A stretch of 64,000 nucleotides of DNA from Candidatus Nitrosocosmicus franklandus (GCF_900696045.1 NZ_LR216287.1:1-64000); one strand, 5' to 3'; positions 31,152-40,064 are shown, counted from the stretch's first letter. Numbers and translations are program-made. Notes: generated by a model not told the origin, from the letters alone.

Positions 31152-33746
31152 TTACAGGGTAAAATACTGTGCAACCGGATTATGAACAACAATGGCGGCA
31201 GTTGAAAACTCGGGAACTATCTGGCCACTTTCTGTGAGTGTCATTCCATTTATCGACGGATTTAAGAGTTTCCAGACGAGAAAATGTTGAGTGATATCAG
31301 GACAACTTGGATATCCCCAGCTATATCTTAGACCTCCTTCCTTTAAGGACAAATCTTCTTTTATCCTATTGTTAATCCAATCTGCCAGAGCTTCTGTTGA
31401 TTCTACTGCTAATCCATGTAAATAATACGCATCTGTGTATCGTCCATTCTTGTTCCATTCCTCTATTATTTCAGCTACTCTATTTCCCATTGTTACAGAC
31501 TGAAAAGCAACGATATCGTCCTCTTCTGAATCAAAATAATCTGCTAAACACAGGTGCTGTTCGTTTGAAGATCTAGGGAACTCAAAAATCAACTCAGATT
31601 CGTTTTGTTTCTCGTCTATGTATTTTATCAAGAGATTGTTCTTGCCTACTCGTCTGCACTTAAAGTATGAATAAACTGCTTGAGGTTCAAATAGGTTTTC
31701 TTCTATGACTTTATTTTTCCATTCTGTGAGAAGATTTTCATATTGGTTCCTTAGATCCTTTGCGCTTTTTCCTCTCAATCCCCAAGAAAGTACAAAAAGA
31801 GATTTTTTATTCAGGTAATTCCAAATATCAGGCAATGAGAGATCAGTATTTTTGAATCTGTACACATAATTCAGTCTTGGGGGAACGGGTTTATTTTTGA
31901 CCGGTCTAACATTGCTTACAAAATCCTCCGAGTTTGCTTTTGATGCTGAAGTATCATATTTTCTTTCCTCCCATTTGGTAATTTTTTGAATCCAATCACT
32001 CATAAATTGATCTCTTTCTTTACTCATCAGTTTATTCATCACTTTTAGACCCTCAAAGGCAGTCTTGCAATAAAAAATTCCTGGTTCATAAATTGTTCCA
32101 TCTCCTTTTGCTATTCTATTAATGTAATCGCTGTTTATCGCCGCTCCTCCACATAAAACCGGAATTTCAATTCTATTTTCACGCAAAAACTCGGCGAATA
32201 ATTGCATCTGTTTTGACGTAGATACAAGCAGAGCAGACAATCCCACAGCATCAGCATTTACCTCTTTTATTTTGTTAATAATCATTGGTATCGGAACCTG
32301 CTTGCCCAAGTCATGTACTTCATATCCATTGTTTATGAAAATCGTTTTAACCAAATTTTTCCCAATATCATGTACATCTCCATAAACAGTACACAATACT
32401 AATTTTCCTTTACTAATTCCCTCTTGTTTGATAAGGTATTTCTCTAGCTCTGCGACAGCGGCCTTCATACATTCTGCCGATTTTAATACAAATGGGAGTA
32501 TCAGTTCACCGGCTCCGAATTTATCCCCTACCTCTTTCATAGCAGGTAAGAGTACTTCATTTAAAGTCTCGACTGCTGCCTTGTGTAACATTTCTTTATC
32601 TCCTTTAATTTCGATTTTTTTGATCCCATTTTCGTCCATTTGGGTTTCGACGATTTTCATTTGCGAATCTGATTGATTCCTGTCTGAAATTGCTAATGCC
32701 ACATCGTTTTCTATTCCATCCTTTAGTCTATTTACAATCCTAAAGTAGCATCTTTTTCCTGCATCCCAGTTCATGTCGAGTTCCAATACACTATTTTGCT
32801 TTGAACTTTGACCGCCCTGCGACTGAAATGAGGTATTGTCTGAGCTAAAGTGTGAAATTAATTCTGCCAGAGCATTGTTACTGTTATTAAAGATCAGATC
32901 TTCGCATTTAGCTCTGTCTGATCTACTAATTTGAGGGTAAGGGATAATATCTTTTGGATTTATAATTACAGTATCAAGTCCATTTTGAATTGCATGGTAC
33001 AAGAATACTGAATTAAGGAATTTTCTTGCCAGAGGAGGAAGCCCAAAACTAACGTTACTTAATCCAAGAGTGGTCAGGACTTTGGGATATTTTTCTTTGA
33101 CCAGTTTTATCCCCTTTAAAGTTTCCGATGCAGAGTTAACATATTCTGCTTCGCCAGTCGCCAGAGTAAATGTAAGTACATCAAAAATTAACTGCCAGGG
33201 TTTAAGTTCGATTTCCATTGACTTGTTGTAAATCAAACTTGCGACTGCTAATTTTTCGGTACTGGTTTTGGCCATTCCATCTGGACCAATACACATGGAT
33301 ATAGCAGGCGCACCATATTTTTTCATTAAAGGAGTGATGTCAGTAAATCTACTTCCATCTCCCTCCAGATTGATGGAATTAATAATAGGCACACCGGGTA
33401 TTTGTCTAAGTGCAGCCTTTACGACTTTAGAATCTGTCGAGTCGATAACTAAAGGGGCTTCTATCTCTAGACTAAGCCTCTTTACGAGTTTTTCCATAAA
33501 CTCTTTTTCATCAGAACGCTCCGTTGTAGCAACGCATACATCTATGCAATGTGCTCCATCCTCTACCTGACGTCTTGCTATTTCAATCAGACCATCAAAA
33601 TCATCGTTTAATACCATCTGTTTGGCCTTTTTTGACCCCTGAGAGTTTAGCCTCTCACCTATTATCAGGGGTCGTGGATTCTGAAATAGATCTACAGAGT
33701 TTAAGGCCGACGAAACCTTTGGACTGTCGTTATATTTTATCTTCAT
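31152..33746 (-). CDS. metH: Methionine synthase MetH, pterin/B12/activation part
   Basis: 864 aa covering the MetH modules after the homocysteine domain. These are a pterin-binding TIM barrel (about 25-300; IGERLNSQGSKK, CIDVCVATTERSDEKE), a B12 cap domain, a Rossmann B12-binding domain with the cobalt-ligand His in YGDVHDIGKNLVKTI and CGGAAINSDY, and a C-terminal AdoMet-binding reactivation domain (RYSWGYPSCPDITQHF). Together with the next gene it transfers a methyl group from a methylated pterin to homocysteine through cobalamin. The reactivation domain shows a full MetH cycle rather than a corrinoid protein. ATG start, 37 bp after the Hcy-domain gene. Confidence 0.94.
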   Translation of the reverse strand: MKIKYNDSPKVSSALNSVDLFQNPRPLIIGERLNSQGSKKAKQMVLNDDFDGLIEIARRQVEDGAHCIDVCVATTERSDEKEFMEKLVKRLSLEIEAPLVIDSTDSKVVKAALRQIPGVPIINSINLEGDGSRFTDITPLMKKYGAPAISMCIGPDGMAKTSTEKLAVASLIYNKSMEIELKPWQLIFDVLTFTLATGEAEYVNSASETLKGIKLVKEKYPKVLTTLGLSNVSFGLPPLARKFLNSVFLYHAIQNGLDTVIINPKDIIPYPQISRSDRAKCEDLIFNNSNNALAELISHFSSDNTSFQSQGGQSSKQNSVLELDMNWDAGKRCYFRIVNRLKDGIENDVALAISDRNQSDSQMKIVETQMDENGIKKIEIKGDKEMLHKAAVETLNEVLLPAMKEVGDKFGAGELILPFVLKSAECMKAAVAELEKYLIKQEGISKGKLVLCTVYGDVHDIGKNLVKTIFINNGYEVHDLGKQVPIPMIINKIKEVNADAVGLSALLVSTSKQMQLFAEFLRENRIEIPVLCGGAAINSDYINRIAKGDGTIYEPGIFYCKTAFEGLKVMNKLMSKERDQFMSDWIQKITKWEERKYDTSASKANSEDFVSNVRPVKNKPVPPRLNYVYRFKNTDLSLPDIWNYLNKKSLFVLSWGLRGKSAKDLRNQYENLLTEWKNKVIEENLFEPQAVYSYFKCRRVGKNNLLIKYIDEKQNESELIFEFPRSSNEQHLCLADYFDSEEDDIVAFQSVTMGNRVAEIIEEWNKNGRYTDAYYLHGLAVESTEALADWINNRIKEDLSLKEGGLRYSWGYPSCPDITQHFLVWKLLNPSINGMTLTESGQIVPEFSTAAIVVHNPVAQYFTL

Positions 33747-33783
33747 TTTTATTGTTATCTAATTAGATTCTTGGTAGATCCGA

Positions 33784-34812
33784 TTATTTGACGGGTTGTT
33801 CTGCACCACTAGCAGTAGCGCCACTACCACTACTTACACTAACATCTGCATAATCATCACTATTTTGGCCTTTTGTTTGATCCAACTTGTCCAGCATTTG
33901 TCTCAACTGTGTGATATGTTCGGGGGATGTTCCACAGCACCCACCAATTATTCTAATCATCTCGTATTTCTTTACAAATTCTGATAACTTGGTAGTTATC
34001 TCACTGGGTGTCATCAGATATTTTGCCATACCATTCTCATTAATTGGCATACCGGCATTTGGCATTACTAAAATAGGTATCTCTTTTTGTTCACATAACC
34101 ACTGTACACTTGGAGTCATTTCAACCGGGCCTGTAGAGCAATTCAGCCCAAAAACATTAACTCCAAGATTGGATAACGTTGTATATGCAGACTGAACATT
34201 TGTGCCCAAAAGCATCTTGCCATACTGGTCTAAAGTAATATTTGATATAATGGGGATGTGTTTATCCAATTTTACCATGGCCCTTTTGCATCCTTCAACT
34301 GCTAACTTCATCTCTAATACGTCTTGACCTGTTTCAATTAAAAGTACATCACATCCTCCGCTGATTAAACCTTGAGCCTGCAAATAGTATGCTTCCTCTA
34401 TCTCATCTAATGGAATATTACCTAAATCGGAATCATTAGAACTTGGGAGAAAGCCAGTTGGTCCCATAGATCCAATAATGAAAACTTGTTTTCCTAATTC
34501 CGATGCTGCTTCCTTTGCTAGTGAAGTTGCTCTGATATTAAACTCTATAGTCTTATCACCCTCTCCAAATTCATCCAACTTTAACTTGTTACTTCCAAAA
34601 GTATTGGTTTCGATGCAATCACTTCCTGCTTTGATATAATCCATATGAATTTTTTTAATCCACTCTGGTCTCGTATAATTTAAACTGTCGTTAAAGCCAT
34701 CTTTGTTGTTTAGGTAATCACTTTCTTTGGGTGCGAATTTTTGAATCTCTGTACCCATTGCTCCATCAAAAAGAAGGATTCTATTGTTTAATTCATTCAG
34801 AAAAGAGGTCAA
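33784..34812 (-). CDS. metH: Homocysteine S-methyltransferase domain protein (MetH N-terminal part)
   Basis: 342 aa equal to the first module of MetH: LLFDGAMGTEIQ at the start, IETNTFGSNKLKL, and the zinc-thiolate ligands in GLNCSTGP and GGCCGTSPEHI. It binds and activates homocysteine. In most organisms this is fused to the following protein; here the two are separate adjacent genes in one operon, in the same order as the domains of the fused enzyme. A low-complexity C-terminal tail (DVSVSSGSGATASG) may be the former linker. TTG start at 34812. Confidence 0.94.
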   Translation of the reverse strand: MTSFLNELNNRILLFDGAMGTEIQKFAPKESDYLNNKDGFNDSLNYTRPEWIKKIHMDYIKAGSDCIETNTFGSNKLKLDEFGEGDKTIEFNIRATSLAKEAASELGKQVFIIGSMGPTGFLPSSNDSDLGNIPLDEIEEAYYLQAQGLISGGCDVLLIETGQDVLEMKLAVEGCKRAMVKLDKHIPIISNITLDQYGKMLLGTNVQSAYTTLSNLGVNVFGLNCSTGPVEMTPSVQWLCEQKEIPILVMPNAGMPINENGMAKYLMTPSEITTKLSEFVKKYEMIRIIGGCCGTSPEHITQLRQMLDKLDQTKGQNSDDYADVSVSSGSGATASGAEQPVK

Positions 34813-34913
34813 GATAATTATTAACTATATTTCCCCTTTGTTTGCTTATAATCCTTTCATTGAGCTAAAAAGATTAAAAAGAATTTTATACAAATTAACA
34901 ACAAAAAAAACAT

Positions 34914-34988
34914 GGGTTCATAGTTCAGCTTGGATAGAATGACTGCCTGCGGAGCAGTAGGTCGAGGGTTCAAATCCCTCTGGACCCG
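34914..34988 (+). tRNA. tRNA-Arg (anticodon GCG)
   Basis: 75 nt, no intron. Acceptor GGGTTCA/TGGACCC, D arm GTTC/GAAT, anticodon stem ACTGC/GCAGT with loop CTGCGGA giving anticodon GCG at 34949-34951, T arm GAGGG/CCCTC with TTCAAAT, discriminator G. Reads CGC. No CCA encoded. Small element-like genes begin about 275 bp downstream, so this tRNA is a plausible integration site. Confidence 0.96.
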
Positions 34989-35160
34989 ATCAAAATTTTT
35001 TCCTGGTCGACATTTTACAAGCGTGATTTCTAATTTCAAAAGGTTAATAGCTTAGCTTTTCTATAACTATAGTGTAGGTGCAAATGGGGAGTCACCTAAC
35101 AGACAGTTAGGGCCCAAGGGGGAATAGACAAAAGGGTTAGTGAGTGTTGATTCCATAACT

Positions 35161-35189
35161 CGTTTGTTTGTTTGTGTGTTTGTTTGTTG
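35161..35189. repeat. TTTG-type microsatellite
   Basis: GTTTGTTTGTTTGTGTGTTTG run between the tRNA and the small-gene operon. The same gap also holds the small inverted repeat CTAAC-AGACA-GTTAG (35096-35110) and two GGGCCC stretches near 35110 and 35212 in partly inverted context. Confidence 0.6.
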
Positions 35190-35233
35190 CATAACATGGA
35201 CTCCAATCTTGGGCCCCCCACTTTTTTTGCTCG

Positions 35234-35240
35234 TTATATA
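35234..35240 (+). promoter_or_regulatory. TATA-like box of the small-gene operon
   Basis: TTATATA centred 26 nt upstream of the first ATG (35263), as expected for a leaderless archaeal transcript. Confidence 0.5.
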
Positions 35241-35262
35241 TTGATTTTTCTTATGCTAAAAA

Positions 35263-35583
35263 ATGGAAAATATAATCAGGGGTATATCTGATGAAAAATT
35301 CCGATTCCTAATAGACTACTATCTAACGTCATCATACACAGAGATGGTTTCAAAGATACTGGCCATCATGTCACACCAGCAAATTCCAATTGATCTTCAG
35401 ATGCTAGGTGAACGACTACAAATTATCAATATGATTGCAACTAGATATGTTTGTAAACTTGACCTTCTCAACGAGATGCCAAAAGAGAAAGCAATTCAAA
35501 CCTGTGAAGGCACCGTGGTTAACTATCTGTATGATAGATACATTCACAATTTCAATCCTTTCAAAGAGCAGTATACAAAATGA
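35263..35583 (+). CDS. Small hypothetical protein, first gene of compact operon
   Basis: 106 aa, ATG. All-helical look (FRFLIDYYL, MVSKILAIMSHQQIPID, LGERLQIINMIATRY). No recognised family. The stop overlaps the next start as ATGA, which implies translational coupling typical of viral or plasmid gene packing. Confidence 0.62.
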   Translation: MENIIRGISDEKFRFLIDYYLTSSYTEMVSKILAIMSHQQIPIDLQMLGERLQIINMIATRYVCKLDLLNEMPKEKAIQTCEGTVVNYLYDRYIHNFNPFKEQYTK

Positions 35584-35822
35584 ATTTTCCCGCATTTGTC
35601 TTAGGTTACAAAATTTCAGATATGGGTAGTGTATCGACGGTAATACTTGATGACCTTCAAAATGGTGATCAAATAGTAACAATCGAACCGTATCAAGTAT
35701 CAAACAAAGAACAAATAGAAATGATGAAAGAATCAATGTTTCAAAGATGGTTATATGGTAAATTACCAAAGCCTATCAAGATTGACAAAAATATACATCA
35801 AGAAAGGTTGTTAGAAGAATGA
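35580..35822 (+). CDS. Small hypothetical protein, second gene of compact operon
   Basis: 80 aa. ATGA overlap with the gene before (35580) and again with the gene after (35819). Mixed beta/alpha appearance (FVLGYKISDMGSVSTVIL, GDQIVTIEPYQVS) and a basic C-terminus. Not recognised. Confidence 0.6.
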   Translation: MNFPAFVLGYKISDMGSVSTVILDDLQNGDQIVTIEPYQVSNKEQIEMMKESMFQRWLYGKLPKPIKIDKNIHQERLLEE

Positions 35823-35977
35823 CAACTCCTTTTAAAAAATTGAATCAAAAAAGTCCCCAAAGAAACTTACCTAAACATCTTGTATCCGATTTAGACCCAG
35901 ATGATTGTATTCACTATGCTAGGGTTTGCGATTCATGTGATGGTGGAAGTGAATATTGGCACTACTGGTGGGACTGA
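35819..35977 (+). CDS. Very small Cys/His/Trp-rich protein, third gene of compact operon
   Basis: 52 aa, starting in an ATGA overlap with the preceding stop. The tail DDCIHYARVCDSCDGGSEYWHYWWD carries three Cys and two His, a possible metal site. Start, overlap and composition support a real gene although it is short. Confidence 0.55.
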   Translation: MTTPFKKLNQKSPQRNLPKHLVSDLDPDDCIHYARVCDSCDGGSEYWHYWWD

Positions 35978-36012
35978 TCACGTGAGAAAAAATATTTGGA
36001 TAGTGAGAAAAA

Positions 36013-36293
36013 ATGATAGTCTCTTTTGACCCTGTTATGCAGTGGTATCTAGTTTCTAGTGAAGGTATATCTCATTCTAAAAAAAAGTGGTTCGGGGCCC
36101 CCGACCTGATGAACCATTTGACAAAAACAAAAAACAACAAAAATCAGATTTTTACAAAGTCTATTTCTCTAGGTCTAAAAACGACTGGATGTGTCATTGT
36201 AAATCCTATCACTACTCTAATTTCAAAATACATTGCAAGCATATCAAAAAAGTGCTAGAGTATCGTGAAAAACTAAGGGCTATTATAAACTGA
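36013..36293 (+). CDS. SWIM zinc-finger protein interrupted by a -1 frameshift at A_AAA_AAG
   Basis: The zero-frame product starts at ATG 36013 (MQWYLVSSEG within it) and meets the heptamer A_AAA_AAG at 36081-36087. A -1 shift there leads into the frame that encodes WMCHCKSYHYSNFKIHCKHI, a C-x-C-x(n)-C-x-H SWIM zinc finger, ending at 36293. The distal frame is closed by TAA just before the A run and has only a GTG start at 36087, so the finger is best explained by joining both frames (93 residues). Directly after the slip site lies a GC-rich hairpin GG-T-TCGG / CCGACC (36089-36106). Programmed frameshifting, decay, or a miscounted A8 run are all possible. Fourth gene of the compact operon. 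Confidence 0.55.
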
Positions 36294-36312
36294 ATTTTGG
36301 AGTGATTGAACA

Positions 36313-36625
36313 ATGAGTATTTTAGAGTTTGATTTTTTGGGCCGCGACAACGTTGCAGTTAGCACGGTTTACGATCCCAATGTGGATGAAAAATACAGCA
36401 TCCTAAAGTTAAAACTAGATAACATCCATCTAGAAGAACACCGTATCAAAAAAAGTCAAAGTAGAAATCCAATATTGGGATACAGACCCAACAAAAGAGC
36501 AATATAGAGATAACCTTCTTACAAACGAACAGGCAAAAATATTCAAACAGATTTACGATGAAGGATTCATTTCTAAAGAAGACTATGAAAGACAAATTGG
36601 GTATTTAAGAGCACGACGACAATGA
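36313..36625 (+). pseudogene. Small SHOCT-like-tail protein with frameshift at an A7 run
   Basis: Begins at ATG 36313 (MSILEFDFLGRDNVAV) and closes at 36507. Dropping one A from the A7 run at 36448-36454 joins it to KVEIQYWDTDPTKEQYRDN and LTNEQAKIFKQIYDEGFI, ending at 36625, for about 103 aa. The tail resembles the SHOCT motif (helix-turn of the LYDEGIISEEEFE type). Fifth gene of the compact operon. It may be a broken gene, a +1 recoding site or a homopolymer sequencing error. Confidence 0.5.
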
Positions 36626-36761
36626 TGAAAGTCTGGGACTCTAAGCACCCGCAGTAATATGATTCAGATGCATATGGATTTCGCAATCATGATGCTGCAG
36701 CAACCTTCCCTACAAATAGATTTTTATTTTTTTTAATTGATTTACCCTTTTGTTTATTTCA

Positions 36762-36968
36762 TTACGATATCTCTGGCAATAACAATGGAAATAGAAAGAT
36801 TGTAAATACTGAAAGAATAGTCGCAAAAATAGTAGGTACAATTCCATTCTTTATCATATCTTCAACCTTGATTTTGCCTTGTTCATAAACTAGCGCACTA
36901 GGAGGAGTTCCCATTGGTAGAAGGAATGCCAGGGAACTAGATAATGTAATTGCTGCAAGAAATGCCAT
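36762..36968 (-). pseudogene. C-terminal remnant of a DASS/SLC13-type anion:sodium symporter
   Basis: 68 aa matching only the last part of the divalent anion:sodium symporter family: AITLSSSLAFLLPMGTPPSAL with the Ser-x-x-Phe-x-x-Pro-x-x-Thr-Pro-Pro signature, then KIKVEDMIKNGIVPTI and a final membrane helix. The other roughly 400 residues are absent; an in-frame stop lies just upstream and the isochorismatase gene follows at once. A deletion remnant at the edge of the accessory region. Confidence 0.72.
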
Positions 36969-36993
36969 CGTGATCTTTCCTGCTCATATGACG

Positions 36994-37725
36994 CTATTGT
37001 TTCAGTATATCTATCAGTCGAAATTCTTTTAGAAACTTTTCGTATCTCTCATTTATCTCATTGCTAGCCATTTTGCCTGATTTTAAATCTCCAAGTGCAT
37101 TTACTAATTTGTATAGTCGAGTTGTATCAAGTACAAGACCATAGTAGTCTCTCACCCTTTCTAATGTTGTTTCATAGTGTTTTTGGTTTCCTGAAGCTGT
37201 GGAATCAGATACCAAAATTACATCATACCCAATGTTAAACGCTTCCCGTAATGATGTTTCCACGCAGATGGAAGTATCTACTCCGCAAAATATCAATGTA
37301 TTAATTCCCTCACTTTGAAGCCAAACTCTCAGTTCAGTGTCTTGAAATGCGCCATCTCTTCTCTTTATAACAACTAGATCGTTTTCTGTGGGTTTAATTT
37401 CATCTATTGTTTGGGCATCCCATGTGCCTCTTACAGTTATAGGAACTTTAAGTCGCTCTTCTCTTGCTAAAGGTAATAGTCTGTGAAAACGGGTTAAAAG
37501 ATCTATACCACTAGCCTCTCTAACAGCTTCTGTATAAAATATTGGTATATTCTTGGTCCTACAAAACTCAATCAGTTCCTTTACTTTTGGAATGATCTTT
37601 TGATATTCTTGAATGTTCATTCCCAAATGACTGTAAGAACCATCTTTACTTACGAAGCCATTCTGCATATCTATCACGACAAGTCCAAATTTAAAATCTG
37701 TTGCATCGATAGAATCTCGGGACAT
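36994..37725 (-). CDS. Isochorismatase-family cysteine hydrolase
   Basis: About 243 aa. The triad is readable: Asp in GLVVIDMQNGFV, Lys in LVVIKRRDGAFQ and Cys in GVDTSICVETSL. Family members hydrolyse C-N or ether bonds in small molecules (nicotinamidase, ureidoacrylate and biuret hydrolases, isochorismatase); the substrate here is not determined. ATG 37725 (MSRDSIDAT) is preferred, an in-frame TTG at 37746 adds seven residues. Divergent from the FMN-reductase gene. Confidence 0.88.
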   Translation of the reverse strand: MSRDSIDATDFKFGLVVIDMQNGFVSKDGSYSHLGMNIQEYQKIIPKVKELIEFCRTKNIPIFYTEAVREASGIDLLTRFHRLLPLAREERLKVPITVRGTWDAQTIDEIKPTENDLVVIKRRDGAFQDTELRVWLQSEGINTLIFCGVDTSICVETSLREAFNIGYDVILVSDSTASGNQKHYETTLERVRDYYGLVLDTTRLYKLVNALGDLKSGKMASNEINERYEKFLKEFRLIDILKQ

Positions 37726-37952
37726 GATAATAGTTATATGTTGCAATTAAAAAGAATATTGTCTAAGATTGTGATTGTTAGCTCGTATGTTCAAACATAT
37801 ACAACGACGTTGATCATCTCTCCAAAACCACTTATAAAGAATCAGTATTAAACTACAATATCACTCAAAATCCGTTTGAAAAATTATCTGCATAAAGTAT
37901 CCTAACTTATAGAAAGTTTGATTTATAATAACTTTGTTGCATAACTACTTGA

Positions 37953-38531
37953 ATGACTACACATAAACTCAAGGTTGCTATAATTATTGGTAGCACTAGA
38001 CCTGGTCGTAATAGTGAAGCAGTAGGCATGTGGATATATGAAATTGCGAAGAAACGAAGTGATGCCGAATTTGAGCTAGTTGACATTTTAGATTATAATC
38101 TTCCACTATTGGATGAACCTATTCCACCCTCTATGGGTCAATATTCAAAAGAGCATACAAAACGATGGGCTGAAAAAATAGATTCATGTGACGCATTTGT
38201 ATTTGTAACTCCTGAGTATAATCATGGGATTTCTGGTGCACTAAAAAACGCTATTGATTTTCTCTTCAAAGAATGGAACAACAAGGTAGCGGGATTTGTT
38301 AGCTTTGGGAGTGCCGGTGGTGTAAGAGCAGTTGAACAATTGCGTTTGGTAATGGCAGAGGTCAAGGTGGCAACTGTCCGAGCTCAGGTATACCTTTCTC
38401 TATTTACAGATTTTGAAAACTTTTCAAAGTTCAAACCCTCGCCCTTCCATGAGAATACAGCTAATACAATGTTAAATGAAGTCATAGAGTGGGGAGAAGC
38501 ACTAAAAACAGTCCGAACTAAACAAGGTTAA
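37953..38531 (+). CDS. NADPH-dependent FMN reductase (flavodoxin-like)
   Basis: 192-aa flavodoxin-fold oxidoreductase. The FMN phosphate loop is GSTRPGRNSEAVG and the isoalloxazine loop is TPEYNHGISGALKNAID, both typical of the NADPH-dependent FMN/azo/quinone reductase group. Likely role is reduction of flavin, quinones or xenobiotics under oxidative stress. ATG start; monocistronic. Confidence 0.9.
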   Translation: MTTHKLKVAIIIGSTRPGRNSEAVGMWIYEIAKKRSDAEFELVDILDYNLPLLDEPIPPSMGQYSKEHTKRWAEKIDSCDAFVFVTPEYNHGISGALKNAIDFLFKEWNNKVAGFVSFGSAGGVRAVEQLRLVMAEVKVATVRAQVYLSLFTDFENFSKFKPSPFHENTANTMLNEVIEWGEALKTVRTKQG

Positions 38532-38861
38532 TATTCATAATTTGTTTTTAGTGAAATACAGAATTGGTCATTCAGAGTATGTTTCGTACCATGAGATCAT
38601 CTTAAGAAAAACCCCTAATGATGGATTATGATATATCTCATTAAAGATAAGAACATATTTTTTCATACATTTTGATAAATATTGTTGTGCTATTGGACTA
38701 AATTAATCCTTGAGCAATGCTACCAAACATGTCTTCAATAGGAGATAAATTGTCTACGTTGTGCGCTATATCAAATCGAACTGTCTCTTGAATAGAGAAG
38801 AGAGTGTCAAAGGAATTAGTAACTCGAAATTGTATAAATAATGTAGAAATCTACTCTACTT
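38532..38861. other. Intergenic region, 330 bp
   Basis: No supported gene. On the minus strand a stretch ending at 38698 reads as about 50 open codons (…VDNLSPIEDMFGSIAQGLI) without an ATG/GTG/TTG at a sensible place; it may be a gene remnant, too weak to annotate. Confidence 0.3.
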
Positions 38862-40064
38862 GTGGAATCATCAATAGTACAAACTATACAAGATTTAACT
38901 GTTATCATGATAGTCGCCTCTATCACAACGTTACTATTTTACAAGTTAAAGCAACCTATAGTAATAGGACTAATTGTTGCTGGCATCGTAATTGGACCAT
39001 TTACTCCTCCCTTTAGTTTAATTCATAACATCGATATTTTAAACCTCTTTGCTGAGATGGGTGTGATATTATTGCTTTTCATTGTTGGAATGGAATTTCC
39101 TATTCAAAAATTAAAAGAAGTTGGAAGAAAAGCAATTGTAATAGCTTCAAGCGAAGCCTTTGGTACTTTAGCCATAGGTTTTATAGTTGCACAATCATTA
39201 GGATTAGGATTTTACGATAGTCTTTTTGTTGCTCTTGCTATATCAGTAACTAGTACTGTTATCATAATGAGAGTTCTTGGAGAACTCAGAATGATGAATG
39301 ACGAATCAGCTACTTTAATCTTGGGTACAACAATAATCGAAGATATCCTCATAATCTCACTATTGGCAATATTTCAATCCACAGGTGCGAGTGGAGAATT
39401 CGCTCTTAACGAAATCATAATTTCTGTAGGAATAACCCTTGGGTTTATTGCAGGAGTGTTATTAGTGGGCTCTAAAATTATCCCTAGAATAATGGATATT
39501 ATTGCACAAACCAATCAACACGATGTATTGATAGTCGCAGCCGTAGGAGTGGCTTTTGGATTTGCTTTTATATCATTTCAATTAGGAATATCTGTTGCTG
39601 CAGGTGCATTTTTTGCAGGTGTTCTTGTTGCAGAGTCTAGATCACACTCAGTAACAAGTGTTTTGGCTAATCCTGTAAAAGACATTTTTGCAGCATTGTT
39701 CTTTGTATCGGTTGGTGCGCTCATGGACTTTTCACTGATTCCCCAGTTTATAGTCCCTGCATTGATATTGATAGGAGTTTCAATAGGGGCGAAATTCATG
39801 ACTGTGTACCTTGCAGCCAGACTCCAAAAACTAAACAATCTTACATCTACAAGAACTGCCTTAGGTTGTTCCTCCTCAGGTGGTGAAATAGCACTTGTAG
39901 TAGCAAAAGGGGGAATAGATGTTGGAGCTGCAAGTCCAATTATTCTACCAATGATTGGTACGATGACAATTATAACAACATTCATTGCTCCTTATGTCAT
40001 AAAGTATGGATGGAAGTTTACAGAGAAATTAGCAAAAGTACAAGATAAAGACAGGGAACAGTAG
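38862..40064 (+). CDS. CPA2-family cation:proton antiporter (Kef/Nap type)
   Basis: 400-aa membrane protein with about 11-12 hydrophobic segments. Family landmarks are QPIVIGLIVAGIVIGPFTPPF, LLLFIVGMEFPIQKL, ISVTSTVIIMRVLGEL and the C-terminal SSGGEIALVVAKGG. It exchanges K+ or Na+ for protons. No RCK (TrkA-N) regulatory domain follows the membrane part, unlike full-length Kef proteins. GTG start at 38862. Confidence 0.92.
   Translation: MESSIVQTIQDLTVIMIVASITTLLFYKLKQPIVIGLIVAGIVIGPFTPPFSLIHNIDILNLFAEMGVILLLFIVGMEFPIQKLKEVGRKAIVIASSEAFGTLAIGFIVAQSLGLGFYDSLFVALAISVTSTVIIMRVLGELRMMNDESATLILGTTIIEDILIISLLAIFQSTGASGEFALNEIIISVGITLGFIAGVLLVGSKIIPRIMDIIAQTNQHDVLIVAAVGVAFGFAFISFQLGISVAAGAFFAGVLVAESRSHSVTSVLANPVKDIFAALFFVSVGALMDFSLIPQFIVPALILIGVSIGAKFMTVYLAARLQKLNNLTSTRTALGCSSSGGEIALVVAKGGIDVGAASPIILPMIGTMTIITTFIAPYVIKYGWKFTEKLAKVQDKDREQ

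Noticed and set aside
34857-35039. Minus-strand 60-codon frame reading ...RDLNPRPTAPQAV...
   Set aside because: It is the antisense translation of the tRNA-Arg gene, a well-known false-protein signature.
35040-36760. CRISPR array or integrase next to tRNA-Arg
   Set aside because: No spaced direct repeats and no tyrosine-recombinase motif were found; the element hypothesis rests on packing and position only.
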